DNA from: Mycobacterium sp. IS-3022
GTDB lineage: Bacteria; Actinomycetota; Actinomycetes; Mycobacteriales; Mycobacteriaceae
Length of the DNA stretch: 64,000 nucleotides
Assembly (NCBI RefSeq): GCF_001500065.1
Contig: NZ_LQIN01000049.1
Coordinates: 124,001 to 188,000 of the forward strand
Direction: 5' to 3'
Positions 1 to 9,267 of the stretch are shown piece by piece. The notes below the pieces were generated by a model. It had not been told where the DNA came from. It did no database searches and saw only the letters and a list, made by a program, of their open reading frames with translations. Within the stretch, counting starts at the first letter, position 1; every line of letters starts with the position of its first letter. Both the position numbers and the translations under genes were made by a program.

Positions 1-2
1 TG

Positions 3-101
3 GCGATCGCGAAGAAGGCGGGATTCTCCGACGCGATGCATGTTCAGGGCGGAATCGTGGCCTGGGGCAACCAACTCGAACCCGACATGGTCATGTACTA
101 A
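3..101 (+). CDS. moeZ: C-terminal end of MoeZ-type adenylyltransferase/sulfurtransferase (partial)
   Basis: The window opens inside a reading frame that ends in TAA at 99-101. The 32 visible residues (AIAKKAGFSDAMHVQGG, then IVAWGNQ..., ending in MVMY) look like the last helix and strand of a rhodanese domain. In mycobacteria a MoeB-like adenylation domain followed by rhodanese (MoeZ) activates small sulfur-carrier proteins for molybdopterin and cysteine or thiamine synthesis. The assignment rests on the short tail and on the next gene being the usual mycobacterial neighbour. The catalytic cysteine lies outside the window. Confidence 0.7.
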   Translation, partial: AIAKKAGFSDAMHVQGGIVAWGNQLEPDMVMY

Positions 102-137
102 CGGCTGGTTAGCCGGAATCCGGCTTACGCTGAGGTG

Positions 138-992
138 GTGACTGTCGAACGGCCACCGGATCATGTGCTGGCCGCGTTCGGCCTGACCGGCGTTGCGCCG
201 GTTCCCCTCGGATCGAGCTGGGAAGGCGGCTGGCGCTGCGGCGAAGTCGTGCTGTCGATGGTCGCCGACCATGCCCGCGCCGCGTGGTCGGCCAAGGTGC
301 GGGAGACGTTGTTCGTCGACGGAGTGCGGTTGGCCCGTCCCGTGCGTTCTACCGACGGACGGTATGTGGTCGCCGGCTGGCGCGCGGACACGTTCGTCGC
401 GGGCACCCCGGAGCCGCGCCACGACGAGGTGGTCTCGGCGGCGGTGCGGCTGCACGAGGCGACGGCCAAACTGGAACGTCCGAGGTTTCTGACACAGCCG
501 CCGGTCGCGCCGTGGGCCGACGTCGACGTGTTCATCGCCGCCGACCGCGCCGCGTGGGAGGAGCGCCCGCTGCACTCGCTGCCGCCGGGCGCACGCGTGG
601 CGCCCGGTTCGGCTGACGGGCAGCGCTCGGTCGAACTGCTCAACCAGCTCGCCGGGCTGCGCAGGCCGACGAAGAGCCCCAGCCAACTGGTGCACGGAGA
701 TCTGTACGGCACAGTGCTTTTCGCGGGCACCGCCGCACCGGGAATCACCGACATCATCCCGTACTGGCGGCCGGCATCGTGGGCGGCGGGCGTCGTCGTG
801 GTCGACGCGCTGTCCTGGGGAGAAGCCGACGACGGGCTCATCGAACGTTGGAGCCCGCTACCCGAATGGCCGCAGATGTTGTTGCGCGCGTTGATGTTCC
901 GCATCGCAGTGCATGCGCTTCACCCGAGGTCGACGGCTGCCGCGTTTCCCGGACTGGCCCGCACGGCGGCGCTGGTGCGACTGGTGCTCTAA
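138..992 (+). CDS. TIGR02569-type conserved actinobacterial protein, phosphotransferase-like
   Basis: A 284-residue cytoplasmic protein without membrane segments. The C-terminal half has an HGDLYGTVLF motif followed by ITDIIPYWRP, reminiscent of the catalytic and metal-binding loops of aminoglycoside-phosphotransferase/choline-kinase folds, but its function is unknown. It corresponds to M. tuberculosis Rv3205c by context and sequence. Two GTG codons are possible (135 and 138). I chose 138 because TACGCT at 126-131 is a TANNNT -10 element placed about 7 bases before it, which fits a leaderless mRNA. It faces the minus-strand gene ending at 1063. Confidence 0.75.
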   Translation: MTVERPPDHVLAAFGLTGVAPVPLGSSWEGGWRCGEVVLSMVADHARAAWSAKVRETLFVDGVRLARPVRSTDGRYVVAGWRADTFVAGTPEPRHDEVVSAAVRLHEATAKLERPRFLTQPPVAPWADVDVFIAADRAAWEERPLHSLPPGARVAPGSADGQRSVELLNQLAGLRRPTKSPSQLVHGDLYGTVLFAGTAAPGITDIIPYWRPASWAAGVVVVDALSWGEADDGLIERWSPLPEWPQMLLRALMFRIAVHALHPRSTAAAFPGLARTAALVRLVL

Positions 993-1062
993 AGTGTGTC
1001 GAACGTGGGTTATCGGCACGCTTACGGGCCGCGGACCGCGGGGCGAGCCCAAATTCGGGGCT

Positions 1063-1359
1063 TCAGAACGTGTGCCGGACCTCGCCGAGCCTTATCCGGC
1101 CGTCGTGCGCGAGCACACCTTCGGCCCGCAGCCGCTCCAGCTGACGCGTCGCCAGGTGCGGGGCGGGCTTTCCCGACGCGGTGATCACCCGATGCCACGG
1201 CAGGTCCGATGAGTCGGTGCGCATGATCCAGCCGACGATCCGCGGGCTGGAAAGCCCTGCGGCCTCGGCGATATCGCCGTACGTCGACACGCGACCGACA
1301 GGGATGGACGCCACGAGGGCGCGCACTGCTTCGACCTGTTCGTCGGTGACCGCGGCCAT
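1063..1359 (-). CDS. Alkyltransferase-like protein (MGMT fold, catalytic Cys replaced by Trp)
   Basis: A 98-residue protein of the O6-alkylguanine-DNA alkyltransferase DNA-binding domain: GRVSTYGDIA near the N-terminus, then RIVGWIMR, then the active-site segment. That segment reads PWHRV where true methyltransferases have PCHRV. Cys-to-Trp replacement is typical of alkyltransferase-like (ATL) proteins, which bind alkylated guanine without repairing it and hand the lesion to nucleotide-excision repair. The ATG at 1359 begins a compact family-sized protein; the open frame extends upstream but there overlaps lipV. It lies 2 bases downstream of lipV, so the two are probably co-transcribed. Confidence 0.85.
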   Translation of the reverse strand: MAAVTDEQVEAVRALVASIPVGRVSTYGDIAEAAGLSSPRIVGWIMRTDSSDLPWHRVITASGKPAPHLATRQLERLRAEGVLAHDGRIRLGEVRHTF

Positions 1360-1361
1360 CG

Positions 1362-2153
1362 CTAGGTCAGTCGTTCCCGGATCAAGGCCGCCGTGTCGGC
1401 AGGCCGCGCTTGAGCCACCATGTGGTCGCAATCCCAGTGCAGCAGCGTGAGATCCGCGCCGAGGCGATCAGCGAGCGACGCAATCAGCTCATCGGTCGCG
1501 TACGGTGGATCGGTGCGGGCAGCGCGGACCAAGGTGGTCGGTATTCCCTTGGCGGGCAATGCGGTCGGTCTGGCCAGCTCGCTCCAGTAGGACATCATCG
1601 CGGGAATGCTGATCCGCCAACCGACCCGGCCGGTCGGCAGGTCGACCAGGTGCTCGTCGAGTTCGCGTTCCAGCTCGTCCGCGTCCACCTCGCCCCAGGA
1701 CCCGTTCACCTTCTCCGCGCGCGCCTCTGCGCGGTCGGGATAGTCGGGCGAGGCGAACATGTCGTCGGCGATGTCGCGCATCCACCCACCGTCCAACCCC
1801 ACTGCGGGGTCGAGCAATACGAGCGCCGACACCAAATCTGGTCGCGCAGCCGCGAGATTCAATGCGATCGCACCGCCGAACGAATGCCCGACGACCACGA
1901 CGGGCCCGTCGAGCAGGTCGGCCAGCGCCGCGACATTGGCGTCGATCGTCCACGGCGCCGCCCATGACGAACGACCGTGGCCGAGTAGGTCCGGCGCGGC
2001 GACCGCGAACTCGGCCAGATGCCGCGTCGCCAGTGTCTGCCACCGCTGCCCGTGCCCGGTCAGTCCGTGGATGGCCAGCACCTGCGCTGGACCTGCCGGG
2101 CCGTAGCGGTGGACATGCACTAGTTCGGTCACGGGTGTTGATGCTGCCAGCAT
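1362..2153 (-). CDS. lipV: Alpha/beta-hydrolase, LipV type
   Basis: A 263-residue alpha/beta-hydrolase. HGLTGHGQRW forms the oxyanion region, DLLGHGRS follows, GHSFGG is the nucleophile elbow, and CDHMV near the end supplies the catalytic His. It resembles mycobacterial LipV (Rv3203), a predicted small-ester lipase or esterase; the substrate cannot be read from sequence. The ATG at 2153 is the longest start. GTG at 2132 or 2120 would fit family length equally well. It is divergent from adnA, with only 43 bases between, so the adnA promoter lies against its 5' end. Confidence 0.75.
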   Translation of the reverse strand: MLAASTPVTELVHVHRYGPAGPAQVLAIHGLTGHGQRWQTLATRHLAEFAVAAPDLLGHGRSSWAAPWTIDANVAALADLLDGPVVVVGHSFGGAIALNLAAARPDLVSALVLLDPAVGLDGGWMRDIADDMFASPDYPDRAEARAEKVNGSWGEVDADELERELDEHLVDLPTGRVGWRISIPAMMSYWSELARPTALPAKGIPTTLVRAARTDPPYATDELIASLADRLGADLTLLHWDCDHMVAQARPADTAALIRERLT

Positions 2154-2167
2154 CCGGTGCCGCCCAC

Positions 2168-2190
2168 TTGTCGGACCCCCGTGGTGTCAT
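2168..2190 (+). promoter_or_regulatory. DNA-damage-type (RecA-independent, PafBC-like) promoter of adnA
   Basis: TTGTCGGAC (2168-2176), an 8-base spacer and TGTCAT (2185-2190) match the mycobacterial RecA-independent damage motif TTGTCRGTG-N8-TANNNT at 7 of 9 positions in the upstream box. The -10 element deviates only by G for A at its second position. Position 2197, the A of the adnA ATG, lies 7 bases beyond, so the transcript is predicted to be leaderless. The motif is established knowledge; its use here is inference. Confidence 0.55.
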
Positions 2191-2196
2191 GCGTTC

Positions 2197-5100
2197 ATGA
2201 CCGCGCCACAGACCGACCTCAGCCCGACCGCGCTCACCGAGCCCGGCCTGCGCGGCGTGGTGCGCGTGATCGGGGGTGCAGGCACCGGCAAGAGCACGCT
2301 GCTGGTTCAGACCGCGGCGGCCCACATCGCCGCGGGAATGGACCCGGAAGCCGTTCTGCTGCTGACCGGTTCGGCTCGCCTCGGCGTGCGGGCCCGCGCG
2401 GCCATCACCGCCGAACTGCTGCAGGCGAGCTCGCACACTGCCGTGCGCGAACCGCTGGTGCGCACGGTGCACTCATACGCGTTCGCGGTCCTGCGGATCG
2501 CGGCGCAGCGCAACGGCGACCCGCCACCGCGGTTGATCACCGGAGCCGAACAGGACGGCATCATGCGGGAACTTCTGGCCGGCGACGTGGAGGACGGCGA
2601 CCGGTCGGCGATCGCCTGGCCGCACCATCTGCGGCCGGCGTTGAGCACCGTCGGCTTCGCCAACGAGCTGCGCGATCTGCTCGCGCGCTGCACCGAACGC
2701 GGTGTGGATCCCCTTGACCTGCAACGCATCGGGCGGCGCTCGAGCAGGCCCGAGTGGCGGGCGGCCGGTCAGTTCGCGCAGGCCTACGAGCAGATCATGC
2801 TGTTGCGCTCGGCAGTGGGAATGGCCGCACCCCAAGCCACCATCCCCGCACTCGGCGCGGCAGAACTGGTGGGGGCGGCGCTGGAAGCGTTCGCCACCGA
2901 CGCCGAGCTGCTGACCGGCGAGAGGTCCCGCGTCAAACTGCTCCTCGTCGACGACGCGCAGCAACTCGACCCGCAGGCCGCGCGACTGGTGCGCATGCTG
3001 GCCCAAGGCGCCGAACTCACGGTGCTCGCGGGTGATCCCAACCAGGCGGTGTTCGGCTACCGCGGCGCCGACCCTGCGCTGCTGCGGGGCGACGAGCCCG
3101 CGATCGTGCTGACCGAGTCCCGCCGCTGCGCACCGGCGATCGCCGACGCCATCACCGAAGTCGCGCGGCGATTGCCGGGCGCTGACCAGGGTCGTCTGCT
3201 GACCGGGACACCCGGCCCGGCGGGCACGCTCACGGTACGCATCGCCGCATCGCCGCATGCCGAGGCGGCGCTGATCGCCGACGCGCTGCGGCGCGCGCAC
3301 CTGGTCGACGGGGTGCCCTGGTCGCAGATGGCGGTCATCGTGCGGTCCGTTCCCCGCCTGGGCGCCGCAGTGGCGCGGACGCTGGCGGCCGCGGGGGTAC
3401 CAGTCAACACGCCGTCGTCGGCGCCGCTGGGTCAGCAACCCGCGGTGCAGGCGCTGCTGACCGTGCTCGCCGCGACTGCGGAGGGTTTGGACCCCGAGCA
3501 GGCCTCGGCGCTGATCACCGGACCGATCGGTCGGGTCGATCCGGTGTCGTTGCGCCAGTTGCGCCGGGCGTTGCGGCGCGCCGACGGTTCCCGGCCCCCA
3601 AGAAGTTTCGCCGATTTGCTCGTCGAGGCGTTGCAGCATGGCGTTGACGGGCTGCCGGACAGCGTGGCCCGTCCGTTGAGCCGCGTGCGCAACGTGCTGG
3701 CCGCGGCCCGTCGCAGCGCCGACGACGGGGACGATCCGCGCTACACGCTGTGGCAGGCCTGGCACCGCTCGGGTCTGCAACGGCGCTGGCTGGCCGCAAG
3801 CGAACGCGGCGGCCCGTCGGGTGCGCAGGCCGACCGCGATCTCGACGCCGTCACCGCCCTGTTCGACGTCGCCGAGCAGTACGTCAACCGCACCCCGGCG
3901 GCCTCGTTACGCGGCCTCATCGACCATGTCGCGGCTCTCGGGTTGCCCGCCCGCGACGACGGCAGCGAGGTCGAGGCGGTCGCGGTGCTCAGCGCCCACG
4001 CCGCGCTGGGCCACGAGTGGGAGTTCGTCGTCATCGCCGGTGTGCAGGAAGGGCTGTGGCCCAACACGATTCCCCGTGGCGGTGTGCTGGCCACCCAGGA
4101 GCTCGTCGACGTGCTCGACGGTGTCACCGGGGAAGGTGACCGGGGCGTCTCGACCAGGGCGCCGTTGCTGGCCGAGGAACGCCGGTTGCTCATCGCCGCG
4201 ATGGGCCGCGCCCGGGGTCGCCTGCTGGTGACGGCGGTCGACAGCGACAGTGGTGACGAGTCGATGCTTCCGTCGGCGTTCTGCCACGAACTCGCCGCGC
4301 AGGCCGGTGACGGTGTAGCCGACGTCACCACACCGGTCACCGCACCGCGGATGTTGGCGCCCGCCGCGCTGGTCGGGCGGTTGCGGGCGGTGGTGTGCGC
4401 CGCCGATGATGCGGTCGACGACGATGTGCGAGCCTGTGCGGCAACGCAATTGGCGAGGCTGGCGGCGGCCGGTGTGCCGGGTGCCGACCCTGCGCAGTGG
4501 CAGTCCATGACACCGTTGTCCAGCGAGGAACCGCTGTGGACCGGCGAGGACCATACCGTGACGCTCTCGCCGTCGACGTTGCAGATGCTCACCGACTGCC
4601 CGCTGCGGTGGCTGCTCGAGCGCCACGGCGGCGCCGACGGTCGCGATGTGCGCTCCGCGGTCGGCTCGCTGGTGCACGCCCTGGTCGCCGACAGCGGTCG
4701 CACCGAAAGCCAAATGGTCAACGAGCTCGAGAAGCTCTGGCCCCACTTGCCGTTCGACTCGCGCTGGTATGCCGACAACGAACTCGGCCGCCACCGCGCG
4801 ATGTTGGCGACGTTTGCGCAGTGGCGCGCGCAGACCCGTGGCGAGCTCACCGAGGTGGGCACCGAGATCGATGTCGACGGCGTGGTCGTCGATGGCGAGG
4901 ACGGCGGGCCCGACGTGCGGGTTCGAGGTCGGGTCGACCGCCTCGAGCGCGACAGCGAAGGCCGGCTTGTGGTGGTCGACCTCAAGACCGGCAAGAGCCC
5001 GGTGACCAAGGACGACGCGCAGAGCCATGCCCAGCTGGCGATGTATCAGCTGGCGATCGCGGAAGGCCTGCTCGGCCATGGTGATTCACCGGGCGGTGGT

Positions 5101-5319
5101 CGCCTGGTCTACCTCGGCAAGCCCGGCGCCGCCGGCCCCACCCAGCGGGAGCAGAACGCTCTGACAGCCGAGAAGCAGACCGAGTGGCGCGGCACCGTAC
5201 GCCGGGCCGCGGCGGCCACTCAGGGGCCGCAATTCGTCGCGCGGATCAACGATGGCTGCAGTCACTGCCCCGTGCGGTCGATGTGCCCCGCCCAAACCGC
5301 CGCCGGAGGTGCCTCATGA
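2197..5319 (+). CDS. adnA: AdnA subunit of the AdnAB helicase-nuclease
   Basis: A 1040-residue UvrD/Rep-type helicase fused to a C-terminal RecB-like nuclease. Motif I is GGAGTGKST (about residues 26-34). Motif II reads VDDAQQLD instead of the usual DExQ. Motif III/IV follows as GDPNQAVFGYRGA. The nuclease has VVVDLKTGK near residue 930 and cysteines at LTDCP and GCSHCPVRSMC that could hold a 4Fe-4S cluster. AdnAB is the mycobacterial end-resection machine for double-strand breaks; AdnB is the main motor and AdnA contributes a second nuclease. The gene overlaps adnB by ATGA, implying translational coupling. Confidence 0.93.
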   Translation: MTAPQTDLSPTALTEPGLRGVVRVIGGAGTGKSTLLVQTAAAHIAAGMDPEAVLLLTGSARLGVRARAAITAELLQASSHTAVREPLVRTVHSYAFAVLRIAAQRNGDPPPRLITGAEQDGIMRELLAGDVEDGDRSAIAWPHHLRPALSTVGFANELRDLLARCTERGVDPLDLQRIGRRSSRPEWRAAGQFAQAYEQIMLLRSAVGMAAPQATIPALGAAELVGAALEAFATDAELLTGERSRVKLLLVDDAQQLDPQAARLVRMLAQGAELTVLAGDPNQAVFGYRGADPALLRGDEPAIVLTESRRCAPAIADAITEVARRLPGADQGRLLTGTPGPAGTLTVRIAASPHAEAALIADALRRAHLVDGVPWSQMAVIVRSVPRLGAAVARTLAAAGVPVNTPSSAPLGQQPAVQALLTVLAATAEGLDPEQASALITGPIGRVDPVSLRQLRRALRRADGSRPPRSFADLLVEALQHGVDGLPDSVARPLSRVRNVLAAARRSADDGDDPRYTLWQAWHRSGLQRRWLAASERGGPSGAQADRDLDAVTALFDVAEQYVNRTPAASLRGLIDHVAALGLPARDDGSEVEAVAVLSAHAALGHEWEFVVIAGVQEGLWPNTIPRGGVLATQELVDVLDGVTGEGDRGVSTRAPLLAEERRLLIAAMGRARGRLLVTAVDSDSGDESMLPSAFCHELAAQAGDGVADVTTPVTAPRMLAPAALVGRLRAVVCAADDAVDDDVRACAATQLARLAAAGVPGADPAQWQSMTPLSSEEPLWTGEDHTVTLSPSTLQMLTDCPLRWLLERHGGADGRDVRSAVGSLVHALVADSGRTESQMVNELEKLWPHLPFDSRWYADNELGRHRAMLATFAQWRAQTRGELTEVGTEIDVDGVVVDGEDGGPDVRVRGRVDRLERDSEGRLVVVDLKTGKSPVTKDDAQSHAQLAMYQLAIAEGLLGHGDSPGGGRLVYLGKPGAAGPTQREQNALTAEKQTEWRGTVRRAAAATQGPQFVARINDGCSHCPVRSMCPAQTAAGGAS

Positions 5320-8300
5320 CTCCCCGCTACAGTCCGGCCGAACTCGCCGCCGCGCTCGGCATGTTCGCGCCGACCGACGAGCAGGCCGCGGTGATCGCCG
5401 CACCACCGGGGCCGCTGGTGGTCATCGCGGGCGCCGGCGCGGGCAAGACCGAGACGATGGCCGCGCGGGTGGTGTGGCTGGTCGCCAACGGCTACGCCCG
5501 CCCCGGCGAGGTGCTCGGGTTGACCTTCACCCGCAAGGCCGCCGGGCAACTGCTGCGCCGGGTCCGCACCCGGCTGGCCCGCCTGTCGGGAACGGGAATC
5601 TCCGCCGCAAGCGGGAGGTACCCCGACCACCGGGCGGCCGACGCCGACGAACCGCCCACCATCAGCACGTACCACGCGTTCGCGGGGAACCTGTTGCGCG
5701 AGCACGGGCTGCTGCTGCCCGTCGAGCCGGAGACCCGGTTGCTCAGCGAAACCGAACTGTGGCAGTTGGCTTTCCGTGTCGTCTGTGAGCACCCCGAGCT
5801 GGACACCGAGAAGACACCGGCGGCGGTCACCTCCATGGTGCTGCGGTTGGCGGGCCAGCTCGCCGAGCACCTCGTCGACACCGACCAGTTGCGTGACACC
5901 CACGTCGAACTCGAGCGGCTGGTGCACACGCTGCCCGCCGGGCCGTACCAACGCGACCGCGGCCCGAGCCAGTGGCTGCTGCGGCTGCTGGCCACCCAGA
6001 CGGAGCGCACCGAACTGGTGCCGCTGATCGAAGAGCTGCACCGCCGGATGCGTGCCGAGAAGGTGATGGACTTCGGCATGCAGATGGCCTCGGCGGCCCG
6101 GCTGGCCGAGCAGTTCCCGCGCGTCGGGGAACAACTGCGCACCCGGTACCGGGTGGTGCTGCTCGATGAGTACCAGGACACCGGCCATGCGCAGCGGGTC
6201 GCCTTGTCGTCGTTGTTCGGTGGTGGCGTGGACGACGACCTCGCGCTGACCGCCGTCGGCGACCCCATCCAGTCGATCTACGGCTGGCGCGGCGCATCGG
6301 CCACCAATCTGCCGCGCTTCACCACCGACTTCCCCCGCTCGGACGGCACGCCGGCGCCCACGCTGGAACTGCGCACCAGTTGGCGCAATCCGCCGCGCGC
6401 GCTTTACCTGGCCAACGCGGTGTCGGCGCAGGCGCGGCGCCGTTCGGTGGCGGTGCGCTCACTGCGCCCCCGGCCCGACGCGGAGCCGGGAACCATCCGG
6501 TGTGCTTTGTTGAACAACGTTGTGGCCGAACGCGAGTGGGTCGCCGACCACATCGCCGATCTCTACCGCGGGGCACGTGGCGTTCCGGCGCCGACGACCG
6601 CCGTGTTGGTGCGGCGTAACGCCGACGCCGCGCCGATGGCCGACGCGCTCACCGCGCGCGGCGTGCCGGTCGAAGTCGTCGGTCTGGCGGGTCTGCTCGG
6701 TGTGCCGGAGGTGGCCGATGTGGTGGCGATGCTGCGGCTGATCGCCGACCCCACGGCGGGCAGCGCGGCCATGCGGGTGCTCACCGGGCCGCGGTGGCGG
6801 CTCGGCGGCCGCGACATCACGGCCCTGTGGCGGCGCGCGGTGCGACTAGACGACACCGGCAGCGTGGAGTCCGCCGGCGCGGCCGAGCGGATCGCTGCGC
6901 AGGCCGGCCCCGACGCCGATGCCGCCTGCCTGGCCGAAGCCGTCATCGATCCCGGTGCGCCCGAGGCGTATTCGCCGACGGGTTATGCCCGGATCGTGGC
7001 GTTGGGCCGCGAGCTGACCGCGCTGCGCGCACATCTGTCGCACCCGCTGCCCGAACTCGTAGCCGAAGTGCGCCGGGTTCTCGGCGTCGACACCGAGGTG
7101 CGCGCGCGCCGTCCGGTCTCCGCGGGCTGGACGGGTACCGAGCATCTCGACGCGTTCGCCGACGTGGTGGCGGAGTTCGCCAGCCGTCCCGGCGCCGCGG
7201 TGACGGGGTTTCTGGCCTACCTCGATGCCGCCGAACAGGTGGAGAACGGCCTCGCACCTGCCGAGGCGTCCGTCGCGACGGACCGGGTGCAGATCCTGAC
7301 CATTCACGCGGCGAAGGGACTCGAATGGCAGGTGGTGGCCGTTCCGCACCTGAGCGGCCGGGTGTTCCCGTCCACCGGCGCCACCCGCACCTGGCTCACC
7401 GACGCCGGCGATCTGCCGCCGCTGCTGCGTGGCGACCGGGCCACGACATCCGAGCACGGCGTCCCGGTACTCGACACCGCCGATGTCAACGACCGCAAGC
7501 GGCTGTCCGATGCCATAGCCGAGCACAAGAAGAGCCTCGAGCAGCGCCGCATCGACGAGGAGCGCCGGTTACTCTATGTCGCCCTCACCCGCGCCGAAGA
7601 CACGCTGTTGCTGTCGGGTCACCACTGGGGCGCGGCCGAGGGCAAGGCGCGCGGGCCATCGGAATTCCTGTGCGAGCTCAAGGACGTCATCGACGGGTCC
7701 GCCGCCGCGGGCGAACCGTGCGGCGTCGTCGAACATTGGGCGGCCACCCCCGCAGACGGTGAACCGAATCCGTTGCGCGACAAGGTAGTTGAAGCCGTGT
7801 GGCCCGCCGACCCGGCCGGTTCGCGCCGCGTCGACGTAGAGCGGGGCGCCGCGCTGGTGGCCGAGGCGATGGCGGGCGGATGCGGCGAGGAACCCGTCGA
7901 CTCCGATGAAGGCTGGGCGGCCGACGTCGACGCGCTCATCGCCGAACGCGACCGGGCGACCGAAGCACCGGCGCCGCCGCTGCCCCTTCAGGTGTCGGTC
8001 AGCACGCTGGTGGAACTCGGCAGGGATTCCGAGGCGGTCAGGCAGCGGCTGCGCCGTAGGCTCCCGACCCGCCCCGAGCCGCATGGTCTGCTGGGCACGG
8101 CGTTTCACGACTGGGTGCAGCGCTTCTACCACGCAGAGCGGTTGTTCGACCTCGACGACCTCCCGGGAGCGGTCGACCACGACGCCGCCGTGGCCGATGA
8201 ACTGGCTGAACTGCAGGCGGCGTTTGCGGTCTCACCATGGGCCGCCCGCACCCCGATCGACGTGGAGATCCCGTTCGACATGGTCATCGGTGGAAGGGTG

Positions 8301-8570
8301 GTGCGGGGCCGTATCGACGCGGTCTTCGCCGACGACGACGGCGGCGTCACCGTGGTGGACTGGAAGACAGGGGAGCCGGCGAGCACGCGGGAAGCCAAGC
8401 GGCACAACGCAGTTCAGTTGTCAGTGTACCGGCTGGCATGGGCGGCGCTGCACGGCTGCGCTGTCGAATCGGTGCGGGCCGCGTTCCACTACGTCCGCAG
8501 CGGCACGACGGTCACCCCCGATTCGCTGCCCGGCGTCGAGGAACTCGCCGGACTGCTGGAGGCCGCCTAA
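5316..8570 (+). CDS. adnB: AdnB subunit of the AdnAB helicase-nuclease
   Basis: A 1084-residue UvrD-like helicase with complete motor motifs: AGAGAGKTET (motif I), LTFTRKAAGQL, LLDEYQDTG (motif II), GDPIQSIYGWRGA and HAAKGLEW. A C-terminal RecB-type nuclease has GTAFHDWV and VTVVDWKTG. Unlike AdnA, no cysteine quartet surrounds the nuclease. The ATG at 5316 is preceded by GGAGG (5304-5308) and overlaps the adnA stop. The frame can be extended to 5184, but that part lies inside adnA. A decayed transposase abuts the stop codon, yet the length is close to family size, so the product looks complete. Confidence 0.93.
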   Translation: MTPRYSPAELAAALGMFAPTDEQAAVIAAPPGPLVVIAGAGAGKTETMAARVVWLVANGYARPGEVLGLTFTRKAAGQLLRRVRTRLARLSGTGISAASGRYPDHRAADADEPPTISTYHAFAGNLLREHGLLLPVEPETRLLSETELWQLAFRVVCEHPELDTEKTPAAVTSMVLRLAGQLAEHLVDTDQLRDTHVELERLVHTLPAGPYQRDRGPSQWLLRLLATQTERTELVPLIEELHRRMRAEKVMDFGMQMASAARLAEQFPRVGEQLRTRYRVVLLDEYQDTGHAQRVALSSLFGGGVDDDLALTAVGDPIQSIYGWRGASATNLPRFTTDFPRSDGTPAPTLELRTSWRNPPRALYLANAVSAQARRRSVAVRSLRPRPDAEPGTIRCALLNNVVAEREWVADHIADLYRGARGVPAPTTAVLVRRNADAAPMADALTARGVPVEVVGLAGLLGVPEVADVVAMLRLIADPTAGSAAMRVLTGPRWRLGGRDITALWRRAVRLDDTGSVESAGAAERIAAQAGPDADAACLAEAVIDPGAPEAYSPTGYARIVALGRELTALRAHLSHPLPELVAEVRRVLGVDTEVRARRPVSAGWTGTEHLDAFADVVAEFASRPGAAVTGFLAYLDAAEQVENGLAPAEASVATDRVQILTIHAAKGLEWQVVAVPHLSGRVFPSTGATRTWLTDAGDLPPLLRGDRATTSEHGVPVLDTADVNDRKRLSDAIAEHKKSLEQRRIDEERRLLYVALTRAEDTLLLSGHHWGAAEGKARGPSEFLCELKDVIDGSAAAGEPCGVVEHWAATPADGEPNPLRDKVVEAVWPADPAGSRRVDVERGAALVAEAMAGGCGEEPVDSDEGWAADVDALIAERDRATEAPAPPLPLQVSVSTLVELGRDSEAVRQRLRRRLPTRPEPHGLLGTAFHDWVQRFYHAERLFDLDDLPGAVDHDAAVADELAELQAAFAVSPWAARTPIDVEIPFDMVIGGRVVRGRIDAVFADDDGGVTVVDWKTGEPASTREAKRHNAVQLSVYRLAWAALHGCAVESVRAAFHYVRSGTTVTPDSLPGVEELAGLLEAA

Positions 8571-9184
8571 GCGGGTGGAACAACTGGCTGCGGTCGAGTC
8601 GCTGGAGGAGTAGGGCGGTTTGGCTGTGGTAGACGAAGTCTTCGTGGGCGGTCGGGGTGATTTCGTAGTGGTGGTCGGTGCGGGGGTAGTGGTTGATCGA
8701 GCCGTTGGTGCGTTCGACCACCCAACGTCGCGGTTGGACGATGAACCCGTGGCCGGGTTCTGGCCCGGAGACCACTTCGACGGTGACACCGGCCTTGGCC
8801 GCTGCGGTGGTGACAGCCTGCCCGGTGTAGCCGTTGTCCACCTACATGTGGCTGATGGTCGGCGCGATCGGCTTCGCCTTGGACAGCAGCGTGGGGAATG
8901 CAGCCCGGTGCTGCAGGTCAGTTGGTGTGACGACAGCGGCGACCAGCGCACCGGCAGAGTCGTCCAGCACGTGGGCGTTTGACGCCGTCGATGTTGTTTG
9001 CGCCGTCGAAGCGACGCGGCCCGGCTACCGGTGATGCATTGACCGACGAGGAGTCGACGACGGCGCGGTGGGCCGGCGGCGTCGCCGGCAGTGGGTGCGG
9101 ACAACGCGGCGGACCGTGGTGAGGATTCGAGCCCAGGTGGCCGATGCGGCACCAGCGCAGGAAATGCTTGTGGGCGGCCGGGTC
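8571..9184 (-). pseudogene. Decayed IS5-family (IS427-like) transposase remnant
   Basis: Reading the minus strand from about 9180 down gives DDE-transposase pieces in shifted frames: HKHFLRWCR, TWARILTTVRRVV, VDSSSVNASPVAG, FDGANNIDGVKR, LDDSAGALVAAVVTP, VDNGYTG, RWVVERTNGSINHY and LLLQRLDRSQLFH. An extra C near 8973 breaks the frame between GVKR and HVLDD. A TAG at 8842-8844 interrupts the block before VDNGYTG. Further shifts lie near 9070-9150. The N-terminal part is missing: the sequence changes character at about 9184 where the tnpB element begins. No inverted repeats could be assigned. The element is dead. Confidence 0.8.
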
Positions 9185-9267
9185 AGATGACTACCGGTAG
9201 TGATCACCGATACCGACACGTCCGCGCTGGCTAGGGCGCTTGTCAGTGCCTGATGAGACGCTGATCG
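9185..9267 (+). mobile_element. Probable left end of the tnpB element
   Basis: Between the transposase remnant and tnpB lie about 83 bases that code for nothing recognisable. They contain a perfect 12-base palindrome, ACTACCGGTAGT, at 9190-9201. Palindromes near the ends are usual in IS200/IS605-type elements, and the start codon of tnpB follows. The exact boundary and the target-adjacent motif cannot be set without an empty-site comparison. Confidence 0.4.
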
